A stretch of 44,387 nt of DNA from assembly GCF_002252475.1 (NCBI RefSeq), contig NZ_NNRK01000019.1:1-44387 (forward strand). The letters run 5' to 3'. A program made the translations under genes and the position numbers. Shown here one piece after another: positions 35,901 to 43,196 of this stretch (its first letter is position 1; each line of letters begins with the position of its first letter). This stretch comes from Brucella rhizosphaerae. Lineage in GTDB: Bacteria; Pseudomonadota; Alphaproteobacteria; Rhizobiales; Rhizobiaceae. The notes below the pieces were generated by a model that saw only the letters and a list, made by a program, of their open reading frames with translations, made no database searches and was not told the DNA's origin.

Positions 35901-38198
35901 TTACCGGCGTGCAAACGCCAGGGTGCGTCTGCAAAAGCCAGTAAGCTCCTGATCGTTGATGACGGCTGTTTGCCAAGCCGCGTTGCTATCGTGGTGGAAA
36001 CGATTACCGTAGTCTTTAAGCGCTTCCAGTTCTGTGATGTCGGCCTGTGATAAAATCTCATCTGCAGTTCCAACGCGCTGCCGGCAAAGTCCCAGGAAGG
36101 GACCGAGCAAAGTCTCCGGGGGATAGTGCGCTGGGAAGGCGACACGCATGAAAGCCTCCAGGATCGGGCGTAGTGCTTGCGCCGCCTCGCGTTCGGTCTG
36201 CGGGCTGCCGTTTGCAATATAGTCGCTGACGAGGGCATGCCTACGGTCATGTTCGGTGACCGCGTCCTGCGTCACGTCCCAGGCGGACAGGGTTGATCCG
36301 GCACCCTGCCGGGCGATCCGGATGGCAGTACGGCTTGCAGCCCGGTCGGCGCCATTCCAGACACCAAGAAGGAACGGCTTGGAGTGCGAAAGCACGATCA
36401 TCTGGCTGACGCGATCGTGGAGCGCCCGCATTTCGTGGACGGTGGTCAAGGAGCGGTGCTCATCGAGGCTCGTCATGGGGTCGTCGATCACGACGATCTT
36501 GTCGGCGAGCGACGGGTCGCGATCGAGCGAAGCAAAGAAGAACGCGAGCGCCAGCGTGTTACGATCGCCGGCACTCAGGGTGTTGCGGAAAGACGGGCCG
36601 GTTCCCGTCAGTGCGACCGAGGCGTTGTTTATCACAACGTTATAATTGGCCGACGAACCACTACGGCTGTTGACCGAAGCAACAGCGCCGATGCGGAACC
36701 CCGCATTGAATCGTTGGAGGTAGACGTTGATGGCCGTCTGGTAGGCCGGAAAGACTCTCTGGCGATACTGGTCGAGCGCATCACGGGCATTGTCGCGCAG
36801 CGTCTCTGTTGCGGTTTTAGCCTGCTTTTCGGCCAGATAGGCCGTGCAGAGATCCGTCGCAGGTTGTGTATGGCGTGTTCGCACTAGAACAAGCCGCTGC
36901 AAGTCGGCCGTGAGGGCTGCAAGGTTGGCGCCCGCCGCACGCTCCTTGACGATGGCGATATTTGCGTTGGCGGCCTGCAGGCCTCCGGAGAGCGCCTCGA
37001 TATCGCGACGCGCGGCTTCATAGGCATCGATCGCAGCCTGCGCCTCAGCCGAAAGCGCCGACGGCTCAAGCGGGGAAGCCTGCTTGCTCCGCAGCGCAGC
37101 CACAACAGCGGTGCGCGCCGCGTTCCAGACGCGGGCAATTGCCGCTGTATCAACCCCGATCGCAGGGACGTCCTGTGTAAAGCGCGTCCAGAACTCGCTG
37201 GTCTGCGCGGCGGTGCGGATACCGCGCTCGAATGCGGCCGGGATGTCGCCGGCATGGGCGGTGTTGACGCCCGATATCGCGGTAGCGATGTCCGTCTTTA
37301 GCGTCTGATATTCGGCGCTGAAATACGCCTGGTAATGAGCAATGAGCGGCGAACCTCTTAGATCTTGGGCACAAAACGGACAGACCTCGTGATCTTCACC
37401 GGCCGAAGCCGGTCCGATGCGGCTCATCCCCTGGTTGACCCAAGCTTCGCCGCCCTGGCCGAGCACGCCGAAATGCGCCTGAACCTGGGCGGCGGCAGCG
37501 GCTTCCAGAGCGGGCAGATTCCGCGCGAGCAGGCTGTTGATCGCAACCGCGTCGAATGCCGGCAGGCTCACGAGCTGGAACGCGTCCTGGCGCTGGACCG
37601 CGTCGGCAGCCCGCGCAGCAGCCAATTGACGTTCCGCCTCTTCAATCTTGCCGTCCACCCGCGCATCGGCCTGGAGTGCACAGAACGCATCGGCCGTCAG
37701 CGCCCCGCGCATGGCTGCAGGAATGGCGTCGGTCCGTTCCTTCAGCGTCCGGTTATGCTGTTCTATCGCGGCGATATGCTGAAGCACCGTCGCATTGAGC
37801 TGTACCCCCTGCCCGCCGAGGATTAGTTCATGCAGGTTCTGGCGATGGGCCGTTTCGATCTCGATGCCGGAGCAGACATTTTGCGCCACAAAGGCATCGT
37901 CGAAGACCGCAATATGCGGAAGCGGCTGGCTCCAGGCACCGTTTTGAAACATGTGAGGTGCCATGCCCTGCCGGGCCACGATGATATGTGGCGGATGTTG
38001 CGCTCCGAGGCGCTGTCGCTCGCTGACTAGATCCGCATCACCCGAGCTGAGCGACCGAAGGATGGTTGCCAGCGTCGTCTTGCCTCGGCCATTCTCCGCG
38101 TATATGAGCGTCAGCTTGCCGAACGGCAGCTGCGTTCCCGTGGCGACATTGTCAAACTGCCCGACATTGCGCAAAAGTTGAATTCGATCGACCGTCAT
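35901..38198 (-). CDS. RloC/PrrC-like AAA_13 ATPase with zinc-hook motif
   Basis: 765 residues from ATG 38198, which overlaps the stop of the small gene upstream (ATGA); ATG 38222 would add eight residues. ABC/SMC-like head: Walker A AENGRGKTT (Lys40, first Gly replaced by Ala), signature LSAGDRNTLALA, Walker B VVIDDPMTSLDEHRS, switch His in VLSHSKPF. Between the halves lie helical arms with CPFC at Cys273/Cys276, like the zinc hook of Rad50 and RloC. The C-terminal domain has RPILE and then, about 55 residues on, NRFHHD; an Arg-x3-Glu plus distant His recalls the PrrC/RloC tRNA nuclease triad, but this is inference. It probably acts as a nucleic-acid- or phage-sensing ATPase. Confidence 0.8.
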   Translation of the reverse strand: MTVDRIQLLRNVGQFDNVATGTQLPFGKLTLIYAENGRGKTTLATILRSLSSGDADLVSERQRLGAQHPPHIIVARQGMAPHMFQNGAWSQPLPHIAVFDDAFVAQNVCSGIEIETAHRQNLHELILGGQGVQLNATVLQHIAAIEQHNRTLKERTDAIPAAMRGALTADAFCALQADARVDGKIEEAERQLAAARAADAVQRQDAFQLVSLPAFDAVAINSLLARNLPALEAAAAAQVQAHFGVLGQGGEAWVNQGMSRIGPASAGEDHEVCPFCAQDLRGSPLIAHYQAYFSAEYQTLKTDIATAISGVNTAHAGDIPAAFERGIRTAAQTSEFWTRFTQDVPAIGVDTAAIARVWNAARTAVVAALRSKQASPLEPSALSAEAQAAIDAYEAARRDIEALSGGLQAANANIAIVKERAAGANLAALTADLQRLVLVRTRHTQPATDLCTAYLAEKQAKTATETLRDNARDALDQYRQRVFPAYQTAINVYLQRFNAGFRIGAVASVNSRSGSSANYNVVINNASVALTGTGPSFRNTLSAGDRNTLALAFFFASLDRDPSLADKIVVIDDPMTSLDEHRSLTTVHEMRALHDRVSQMIVLSHSKPFLLGVWNGADRAASRTAIRIARQGAGSTLSAWDVTQDAVTEHDRRHALVSDYIANGSPQTEREAAQALRPILEAFMRVAFPAHYPPETLLGPFLGLCRQRVGTADEILSQADITELEALKDYGNRFHHDSNAAWQTAVINDQELTGFCRRTLAFARR

Positions 38199-38476
38199 AT
38201 CCCCCCCCGAAGTTGCATGCAATGTGCGCCACTCACGTAGTTTATTTCAAGCAAAATCGCTTGCTTAGTCTGCATTACATTGAAGCTCGCAGTGTCGCTA
38301 TCAAGCAGCACGCTATTTGCAAGCGCGTTGTGGCCGAGTTCTTGAGCTTTTTTTCGCTGAGCGGATGTCAAGGCTTTCCAGATCCGATGCACATTGCGCG
38401 ATGGCATCGCGCCGAGATCCGTGACGTTGCTTGCTTTGCCGAAGCGCACCTTAAAAAACGACGGATCATGATCCAT
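38195..38476 (-). CDS. Small protein coupled to the AAA_13 ATPase
   Basis: 93 residues, no recognised family. A basic helical centre (SRNVHRIWKALTSAQRKKAQ) could bind nucleic acid or protein; the rest gives no clue. Its stop overlaps the ATPase start by 4 bases (ATGA), so the two are likely translated together, which is the main evidence that it is real. No strong ribosome-binding site is seen before ATG 38476; ATG 38407 is an alternative. It may be a regulator or partner of the ATPase. Confidence 0.55.
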   Translation of the reverse strand: MDHDPSFFKVRFGKASNVTDLGAMPSRNVHRIWKALTSAQRKKAQELGHNALANSVLLDSDTASFNVMQTKQAILLEINYVSGAHCMQLRGGI

Positions 38477-38560
38477 GGCGTTAGCTGTTGCTGTTCTTGA
38501 CTATTCGTCTGCATTTAACTTTGTGACGTTTCGCTCCCAGACAAAACCAATCTCAGTAAT

Positions 38561-38578
38561 TTTTGTCCGCCGACAAAA
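38561..38578. promoter_or_regulatory. TTTTGTC-N4-GACAAAA inverted repeat upstream of repA
   Basis: 7-bp perfect arms around CGCC, about 180 bp before repA. The same motif with 6-bp arms lies between repA and repB (39967-39982), and a single half site (GACAAAA) lies at about 38540. It is a candidate RepA operator or RepB-binding parS. The centre differs between the two copies, so the arms are what is conserved. Confidence 0.55.
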
Positions 38579-38646
38579 GTAGGAAAATATTACTTTAAAT
38601 CAATATGATAACGGACCGGAGCGTGAGCTATAGACCCCGCGAAGGC

Positions 38647-38663
38647 GTTAACTTATTATTAAC
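38647..38663. promoter_or_regulatory. GTTAA-N7-TTAAC inverted repeat in the repA leader
   Basis: An AT-rich inverted repeat about 95 bp before the repA start. It could be part of the repABC promoter/operator, where RepA represses its own operon. Confidence 0.4.
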
Positions 38664-38756
38664 TTTAAATTTGTTGCAGATCCCTAAGAATCGGACATAA
38701 TAACGGTTAGTTTGGCCATTCTGTCCAAAAATCGTTTTTATGGAAATCAATGGGTA

Positions 38757-39965
38757 ATGAACGAGATCTCGCTCAAAAAGCCGAAAGCCACGCTTAAATT
38801 CGAAAAACACATCCTCGATCAAGGGGATCAAATTTCGAAGAAGTTGCATTTGCTCAGCGTTCAGAACTTCCCAGATTCTGGAAAAAAGACACTTCGTTCA
38901 TTCTCTCTTGCAGAAGCATCACAATATATAGGTGTAAGCCAGAGTCACCTTAAGAAACTTCATTTGGAAGGCAAAGGCCCCGCTCCTGAAACTTCGCCGT
39001 CGGGTCGGCGATCGTACACCGCTGAGCAGATGCATGACATTCGCCAGTATCTTGATCAAAACGGTCGATCGGAAACACGTAATTACGTCCCGCACAGAAA
39101 GCCAGGCGAACATCTTCAGGTCATAGCGGTCGTTAACTTCAAAGGCGGCTCTGGGAAAACTACAACTACCGCCCATCTGGCCCAACATCTGGCTCTTACT
39201 GGTCATCGCGTCTTGGCAATCGACCTCGATCCTCAAGCCTCGCTTTCGTCACTGCACGGGTTTCAACCGGAGTTGGATCAGGTCCCTTCAATCTATGACG
39301 CGATCCGATATGATGAGGAGCAAAAGCCGCTCTCTGAAATTATTCAGAACACCAACTTTCCTGGACTGGACATCGTTCCTGCAAATTTGGAATTGCAGGA
39401 ATTCGAATATGATACCCCCCTCGCAATGAGTGACCGCAATTCGAATGCTGGTAAATCATTCTTTACCCGCATCTCGAAAGCCCTCGAAGAAGTTGACGAT
39501 CAATACGACATCGTCGTCATTGATTGCCCTCCACAGCTTGGCTACCTGACTATAACGGCGCTCACGTCAGCCACGGCAGTTCTTATCACGATACATCCCC
39601 AGATGCTGGATGTGATGTCGATGGGCCAGTTCCTCCTGATGCTTGGCAATATTCTCGAGCCTATCCGCGCTGCCGGCGCAGAGGTAAATCTGGAATGGTA
39701 TCGCTACCTTGTAACAAGATACGAGCCAACAGATCAGCCACAGGCTCAGATGGTGGCTTTTTTGCAGACATTGTTTGGCGAGTTTATCCTCAAGAACCAG
39801 ATGGTCAAATCAACCGCTGTCTCAGATGCAGGGATCACAAAGCAAACGCTCTATGAGGTCGAAAAAAGCACGATGACACGTTCCACCTATGAACGTGCAA
39901 TTGAATCATTAGATGCCGTCAATGGCGAAATTGAAGGCCTTATCCACGAATCTTGGGGCAGATGA
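38757..39965 (+). CDS. repA: Plasmid partitioning protein RepA (ParA family)
   Basis: 402 residues from ATG 38757; a TTG at 38712 is also open. The N-terminal helix-turn-helix (LAEASQYIGVSQSHLKKLHL) binds the operator. The ATPase has the deviant Walker A FKGGSGKTTTTAHLAQ, Walker A' IDLDPQASLS and Walker B VVIDCPPQLG. RepA moves plasmid copies apart with RepB and represses the repABC operon. First gene of the repABC operon, 69 bp before repB. Confidence 0.95.
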   Translation: MNEISLKKPKATLKFEKHILDQGDQISKKLHLLSVQNFPDSGKKTLRSFSLAEASQYIGVSQSHLKKLHLEGKGPAPETSPSGRRSYTAEQMHDIRQYLDQNGRSETRNYVPHRKPGEHLQVIAVVNFKGGSGKTTTTAHLAQHLALTGHRVLAIDLDPQASLSSLHGFQPELDQVPSIYDAIRYDEEQKPLSEIIQNTNFPGLDIVPANLELQEFEYDTPLAMSDRNSNAGKSFFTRISKALEEVDDQYDIVVIDCPPQLGYLTITALTSATAVLITIHPQMLDVMSMGQFLLMLGNILEPIRAAGAEVNLEWYRYLVTRYEPTDQPQAQMVAFLQTLFGEFILKNQMVKSTAVSDAGITKQTLYEVEKSTMTRSTYERAIESLDAVNGEIEGLIHESWGR

Positions 39966-39966
39966 G

Positions 39967-39982
39967 TTTGTCTGCTGACAAA
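39967..39982. promoter_or_regulatory. TTTGTC-N4-GACAAA inverted repeat between repA and repB
   Basis: 6-bp arms around TGCT, directly after the repA stop. It matches the arms of the repeat before repA. repABC plasmids often have a parS at this place, which makes it a good parS candidate, though the usual GTT-N4-GC-N4-AAC form was not noticed. Confidence 0.5.
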
Positions 39983-40034
39983 TTCAGCATTTATGATTGC
40001 AAATTCAGTGAGATAAGCGATTACGGAGATTGAA

Positions 40035-40997
40035 ATGGCTAGGAAAAATCTTCTGGCGGGACTTACGGAGTCAACCGAAGAGCCAGCGACGTCCAATTAT
40101 CGGATCGGTGGCGCATCCAAATCCATGATCCGTTCTGTTAATGAGCTTGCACGTCAAGCTGACGCTTTCCTTGAAGGCGAGCAAGTCGTCGACCTCGATC
40201 CAAATGTTATAGACAGTTCTTTTGTATCTGATCGTCTTGGTACTGATGGTGAAGAATATCAGCAGCTTCTTCAAGCTATCCAGGAACGGGGACAGGACAG
40301 CCCTATACTCGTTCGTCCTCATCCAAGCATAGATGGTCGTTTTATGATCGTCTTTGGTCATCGTCGTGTAAAGGTAGCCCGCGAGCTCGGACGCAATGTT
40401 CGAGCAGTTGTAAAGGCACTTGACGACAAAACACATATTATCGCGCAAGGACAAGAGAATTCGGCTCGAGCAAATCTCAGTTTCATTGAGAAAGCTCTTT
40501 TCGCAAAAAATCTTGAGACACTCGGATATGACCGTGAAACAATCTCCTCCGCACTAGCAGCTAATGCGGCAGCGGTTTCCAAGATGATTTCCGTAACGTC
40601 CCGTATTTCGCCGCAACTCGTCAACATTATAGGATCAGCTCCTGGGGTAGGGCGCGAACGCTGGCTTGAACTAAGCCTTCTAGTCGAACGTAAGGCCGCT
40701 GCAATTTCCGAAATCGTAACTTCAGACGATTTTGGTTCAATAGATAGCGACGAGCGTTTCAATCGGGTCTTCACTGCGGCGAATGCCAAAGGCAAGCCGG
40801 TCAAAAAGGAACGAACCACACCAACGGCAAAGTCGTGGGGATCTAGCGAATTTGCCATTACGATGAGTCAAAAGCCGAAACAGGTCGATTTCTCTTTCAA
40901 AAGCGAGAAAGCTAGACCGTTCGGCGATTGGTTATCCGAGCGACTTGAAATCCTCTTTGAGGAATTCAAGCAATCAGAAACCAAGAATGGAGATTGA
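40035..40997 (+). CDS. repB: Plasmid partitioning protein RepB (ParB family)
   Basis: 320 residues from ATG 40035 (ACGGAGA upstream). ParB/Srx domain: GQDSPILVRPHP, MIVFGHRRVKVARELGRNVR and AQGQENSARANLSFIEKALF, followed by a helix-turn-helix (ISSALAANAAAVSKMIS). It binds parS and stimulates the RepA ATPase. The ctRNA gene lies directly downstream. Confidence 0.95.
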   Translation: MARKNLLAGLTESTEEPATSNYRIGGASKSMIRSVNELARQADAFLEGEQVVDLDPNVIDSSFVSDRLGTDGEEYQQLLQAIQERGQDSPILVRPHPSIDGRFMIVFGHRRVKVARELGRNVRAVVKALDDKTHIIAQGQENSARANLSFIEKALFAKNLETLGYDRETISSALAANAAAVSKMISVTSRISPQLVNIIGSAPGVGRERWLELSLLVERKAAAISEIVTSDDFGSIDSDERFNRVFTAANAKGKPVKKERTTPTAKSWGSSEFAITMSQKPKQVDFSFKSEKARPFGDWLSERLEILFEEFKQSETKNGD

Positions 40998-41003
40998 GCC
41001 GCA

Positions 41004-41058
41004 AAAGAAAAAGGCCCCCAAACGTTGCCGTCGTGGAAGCCCTTCTCGATGTTTTAGC
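41004..41058 (-). ncRNA. Antisense ctRNA (incompatibility RNA) between repB and repC
   Basis: The repB-repC gap carries the conserved block GGCCCCCAAACGTTGCCGTC...GGAAGCCC and AGACTGAGAATCGCATTTCC known from repABC plasmids. On the minus strand a promoter (41093-41065) would start an RNA at about 41058. It would end at the G/C stem followed by TTTTTCTTTT near 41004, giving about 55 nt. ctRNAs pair with the repC leader and limit repC translation, setting copy number and incompatibility. The exact ends are estimates. Confidence 0.8.
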
Positions 41059-41064
41059 AGACTG

Positions 41065-41093
41065 AGAATCGCATTTCCCCGAATCGGTGTCAA
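41065..41093 (-). promoter_or_regulatory. Promoter of the ctRNA
   Basis: Minus-strand TTGACA (41093-41088), a 17-base spacer and GATTCT (41070-41065): a near-consensus sigma-70 promoter. It is placed as expected for a strong constitutive ctRNA promoter. Confidence 0.75.
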
Positions 41094-41152
41094 GAGTCAT
41101 AAGCGTCATTTTGGCGGGTGGATTTCTTTTGCCTTTTGAAAGGTGAGAGGGA

Positions 41153-42385
41153 ATGCAAATTCTGGGAACTGTCACGTCCGTGTTTCGCGGGCGAAGGAAT
41201 AGTTTCGCCCAAAATCCTGAACTGCAGAATAAGCAGGGCAGGGGGGTAAACAGATGGGTGATTTACAAACAGCTCTGTGTGGCCAAGTCAGCACTCGATC
41301 TCAATGATCGCTGCCTTGCTGTGCTCAGTTCGCTTTTGTCATTTCTCCCTGACGACGACATGAATGAGAAAACCGGCCTCGTCGTTTTTCCATCCAATCG
41401 CCAACTATCGCTGCGTGCCCACGGCATGCCTGAATCAACGCTACGCCGTCACCTGGCTTCATTGGTTGAGGCCGGGATCATTGCGCGCAAAGATAGCCCA
41501 ACCCGCAAGCGTTATGCGCATAAGGACAGGGAAGGGGGCGTTGAACTTGCCTTCGGCTTTTCCTTTGCGCCCTTGCTTGATCGCGCATCTGAGATTGCCG
41601 GTATCGCAGATAAAATCCTTGCGGAGCAAAAAGCCTTGAAACGGCTTCGCGATGAAGTGTCCGTCATGCGCAGAGAGATCGCTTCGGCTTTTTCAGAAAA
41701 CGCGGATGGGTCCGGTGACTTTATTGAGGGTCTTGAAGGGCTATTTGTTCGCTTCCGTGACGTTGTAGACGCTATTCCTCGCCGAGCATCCCTCGATGAG
41801 CTGATGATTATCAAAGCCAATCTGACAGCCATATACGATGAATTGGTTATCGCTTTGAAAAACATGGCAATTGTTCCAGAAATGAGCGGCAGCGTCGCTC
41901 AATTTGAGCGGCAGCATAATGAATCCCTGCCAGAATCCCTTTTTAAATCTCAAAATAACAAAAAGATTGATTTGAAGGCGTCTTCTTCGGAAACGACGGT
42001 TCCTGAGAGCCTCGAAGACGAGAACCGCATTCGGGTTTCACCTTCCATTTCGCTCGATCAAGTGCTGCGAACATGTCCGGATATTCGCGAATATGGAGCG
42101 CACGGCATCAGCACATGGCGAGAGCTTCAAGATGCTTCACAGATCGTTTCCGGCTTCCTTGGCATTAGCAAGTCTGCCTATCGCGAAGCACTAAGCTTCA
42201 TGGGAGTAGAAGCGGCATCGACGGCCATTGCCTGTATCCTGCAGAAGCTGGCGACCATCAGTTCACCAGGCGGTTATTTGCGATCTCTTGCCCAAAAGGC
42301 GAGGGCAGGGGGCTTCTCCATCAGCCAGCTTTTGTTTTCTGGGATGAAAGGTAATGGAAGTCTGGCATCGGCAGGATCGCAATGA
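41153..42385 (+). CDS. repC: Plasmid replication initiator RepC
   Basis: 410 residues from ATG 41153 (GAGAGGGA upstream). The opening block WVIYKQLCVAKSALDLNDRC...VFPSNRQLSLRAHGMPESTL is the winged-helix initiator domain of RepC. The C-terminal block DIREYGAHGISTWRELQDAS...LGISKSAYREALSFMG...SPGGYLRSLAQKA is equally typical. RepC binds inside its own gene to start replication. Its leader is the target of the ctRNA. Confidence 0.96.
   Translation: MQILGTVTSVFRGRRNSFAQNPELQNKQGRGVNRWVIYKQLCVAKSALDLNDRCLAVLSSLLSFLPDDDMNEKTGLVVFPSNRQLSLRAHGMPESTLRRHLASLVEAGIIARKDSPTRKRYAHKDREGGVELAFGFSFAPLLDRASEIAGIADKILAEQKALKRLRDEVSVMRREIASAFSENADGSGDFIEGLEGLFVRFRDVVDAIPRRASLDELMIIKANLTAIYDELVIALKNMAIVPEMSGSVAQFERQHNESLPESLFKSQNNKKIDLKASSSETTVPESLEDENRIRVSPSISLDQVLRTCPDIREYGAHGISTWRELQDASQIVSGFLGISKSAYREALSFMGVEAASTAIACILQKLATISSPGGYLRSLAQKARAGGFSISQLLFSGMKGNGSLASAGSQ
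41930..41985. other. AT-rich tract in repC, candidate oriV
   Basis: A marked run of A/T (CCTTTTTAAATCTCAAAATA onward, to AGATTGATTTG) within the central part of repC. In studied repABC plasmids the origin lies in an AT-rich stretch inside repC. It is assigned by position and composition only. Confidence 0.5.
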
Positions 42386-42425
42386 ATTCCGACACACAGG
42401 GACAGTCATTGAACAACAACAATCC

Positions 42426-42454
42426 TTGAAGTGTCACGCTTGGTGTTATATATA
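42426..42454 (+). promoter_or_regulatory. Promoter of the HigBA-like pair
   Basis: TTGAAG (42426-42431), a 17-base spacer and TATATA (42449-42454), close to consensus. The start of transcription would fall only a few bases before ATG 42467, so the message is nearly leaderless. Confidence 0.55.
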
Positions 42455-42466
42455 TAGTCAGGCTAG

Positions 42467-42853
42467 ATGACGGTGCAGATTCTGAAGAACGCCTGGTTCG
42501 AGCGGTTTGCTCGAAAGCAGAGGATTACGGACGTCGCCTTGATAGAAGCGGTGCGTCGTGCCGAGCGCGGTCAGATAGACGCCGATCTTGGTGGCGGTGT
42601 CATTAAGCAACGAGTCGCCCGGGCAGGACAGGGAAAGTCGGGTGGGTTTCGCACGATCATTCTATATAGGTAGGAGCGGCGGGCATTTTTCGTGTTCGGC
42701 TTTGCAAAGAATGAGCAGGCCAACATTGATGACGATGAAGAAGTTCAATTCAAGAAGATGGCAAAGGAACTTCTTGCGTTATCAAAAGAGCAAATGGAGC
42801 TGCTGATCGAGAGAGGACGTTTTTCGGAGGTTGACGATGGTGAAGAAATATAA
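42467..42853 (+). pseudogene. RelE/HigB-like toxin with an in-frame TAG
   Basis: ATG 42467 encodes 68 residues (FERFARKQRITDVALIEAVR, DLGGGVIKQRVARAGQGKSG, GFRTIILYR), then TAG at 42671-42673. The same frame continues ERRAFFVFGFAKNEQANID...KKMAKELLALSKEQMELLIE up to TAA 42851-42853. In this toxin family ILYR is followed directly by x-x-RAFFVYGFAKN, so one sense codon has become TAG. The product lacks the second half of the toxin fold and is probably inactive. The antitoxin overlaps the end of the frame. Confidence 0.85.
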
Positions 42854-43154
42854 GAGCGAAGCAATGGCGGCCATCCACGAAACTATGGAGGGCCTGTTTG
42901 AAGTCGGCGCGATCGACAAGCAGACTATGCGAGAATTTGATGATGTCTGCCTGACCGCGATTGAGCCGCTTACCCCGGAAGAGATCCGCTCCATCCGGGA
43001 GCGTGAACATATATCGCAGCCCGTCTTTGCTCGTTATCTCAATGTGAGCAAGGGTCTGGTGTCAGATTGGGAGCGTGGAGTGAAGAAGCCCGGAGGGCCG
43101 GCACTACGGTTATTGACGGTTGTTCAGAAAAAAGGGCTAGAAGCGATTGCCTGA
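42837..43154 (+). CDS. HigA-like XRE-family antitoxin
   Basis: 105 residues from ATG 42837, with GGAGG six bases upstream; TTG 42831 is less likely. The C-terminal helix-turn-helix is clear (IREREHISQPVFARYLNVSK, GLVSDWERGVKKPGGPALRL). This is the usual DNA-binding antitoxin paired with RelE/HigB toxins of this type. It is intact although the toxin has a nonsense codon, so it may still repress the operon or protect against a related toxin. Confidence 0.88.
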   Translation: MVKKYKSEAMAAIHETMEGLFEVGAIDKQTMREFDDVCLTAIEPLTPEEIRSIREREHISQPVFARYLNVSKGLVSDWERGVKKPGGPALRLLTVVQKKGLEAIA

Positions 43155-43172
43155 TTGCGAAAAAGCAATCAG
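43151..43172 (+). terminator. Hairpin at the end of the antitoxin gene
   Basis: Perfect 8-bp arms (CTGATTGC and GCAATCAG) with a GAAAAA loop, overlapping the stop codon. No T-run follows, so it is a weak terminator at best. Confidence 0.4.
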
Positions 43173-43196
43173 ACGGGCGGGCCAATTTATGATCGT

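Noticed and set aside
35269..35976. 235-residue minus-strand protein
   Set aside because: Only the last 77 codons (vapB) are real; the rest is antisense to the integrase remnant and non-coding DNA.
36384..37826. Plus-strand frames opposite the AAA_13 gene
   Set aside because: They are shadow frames of the long minus-strand ATPase with no motifs.
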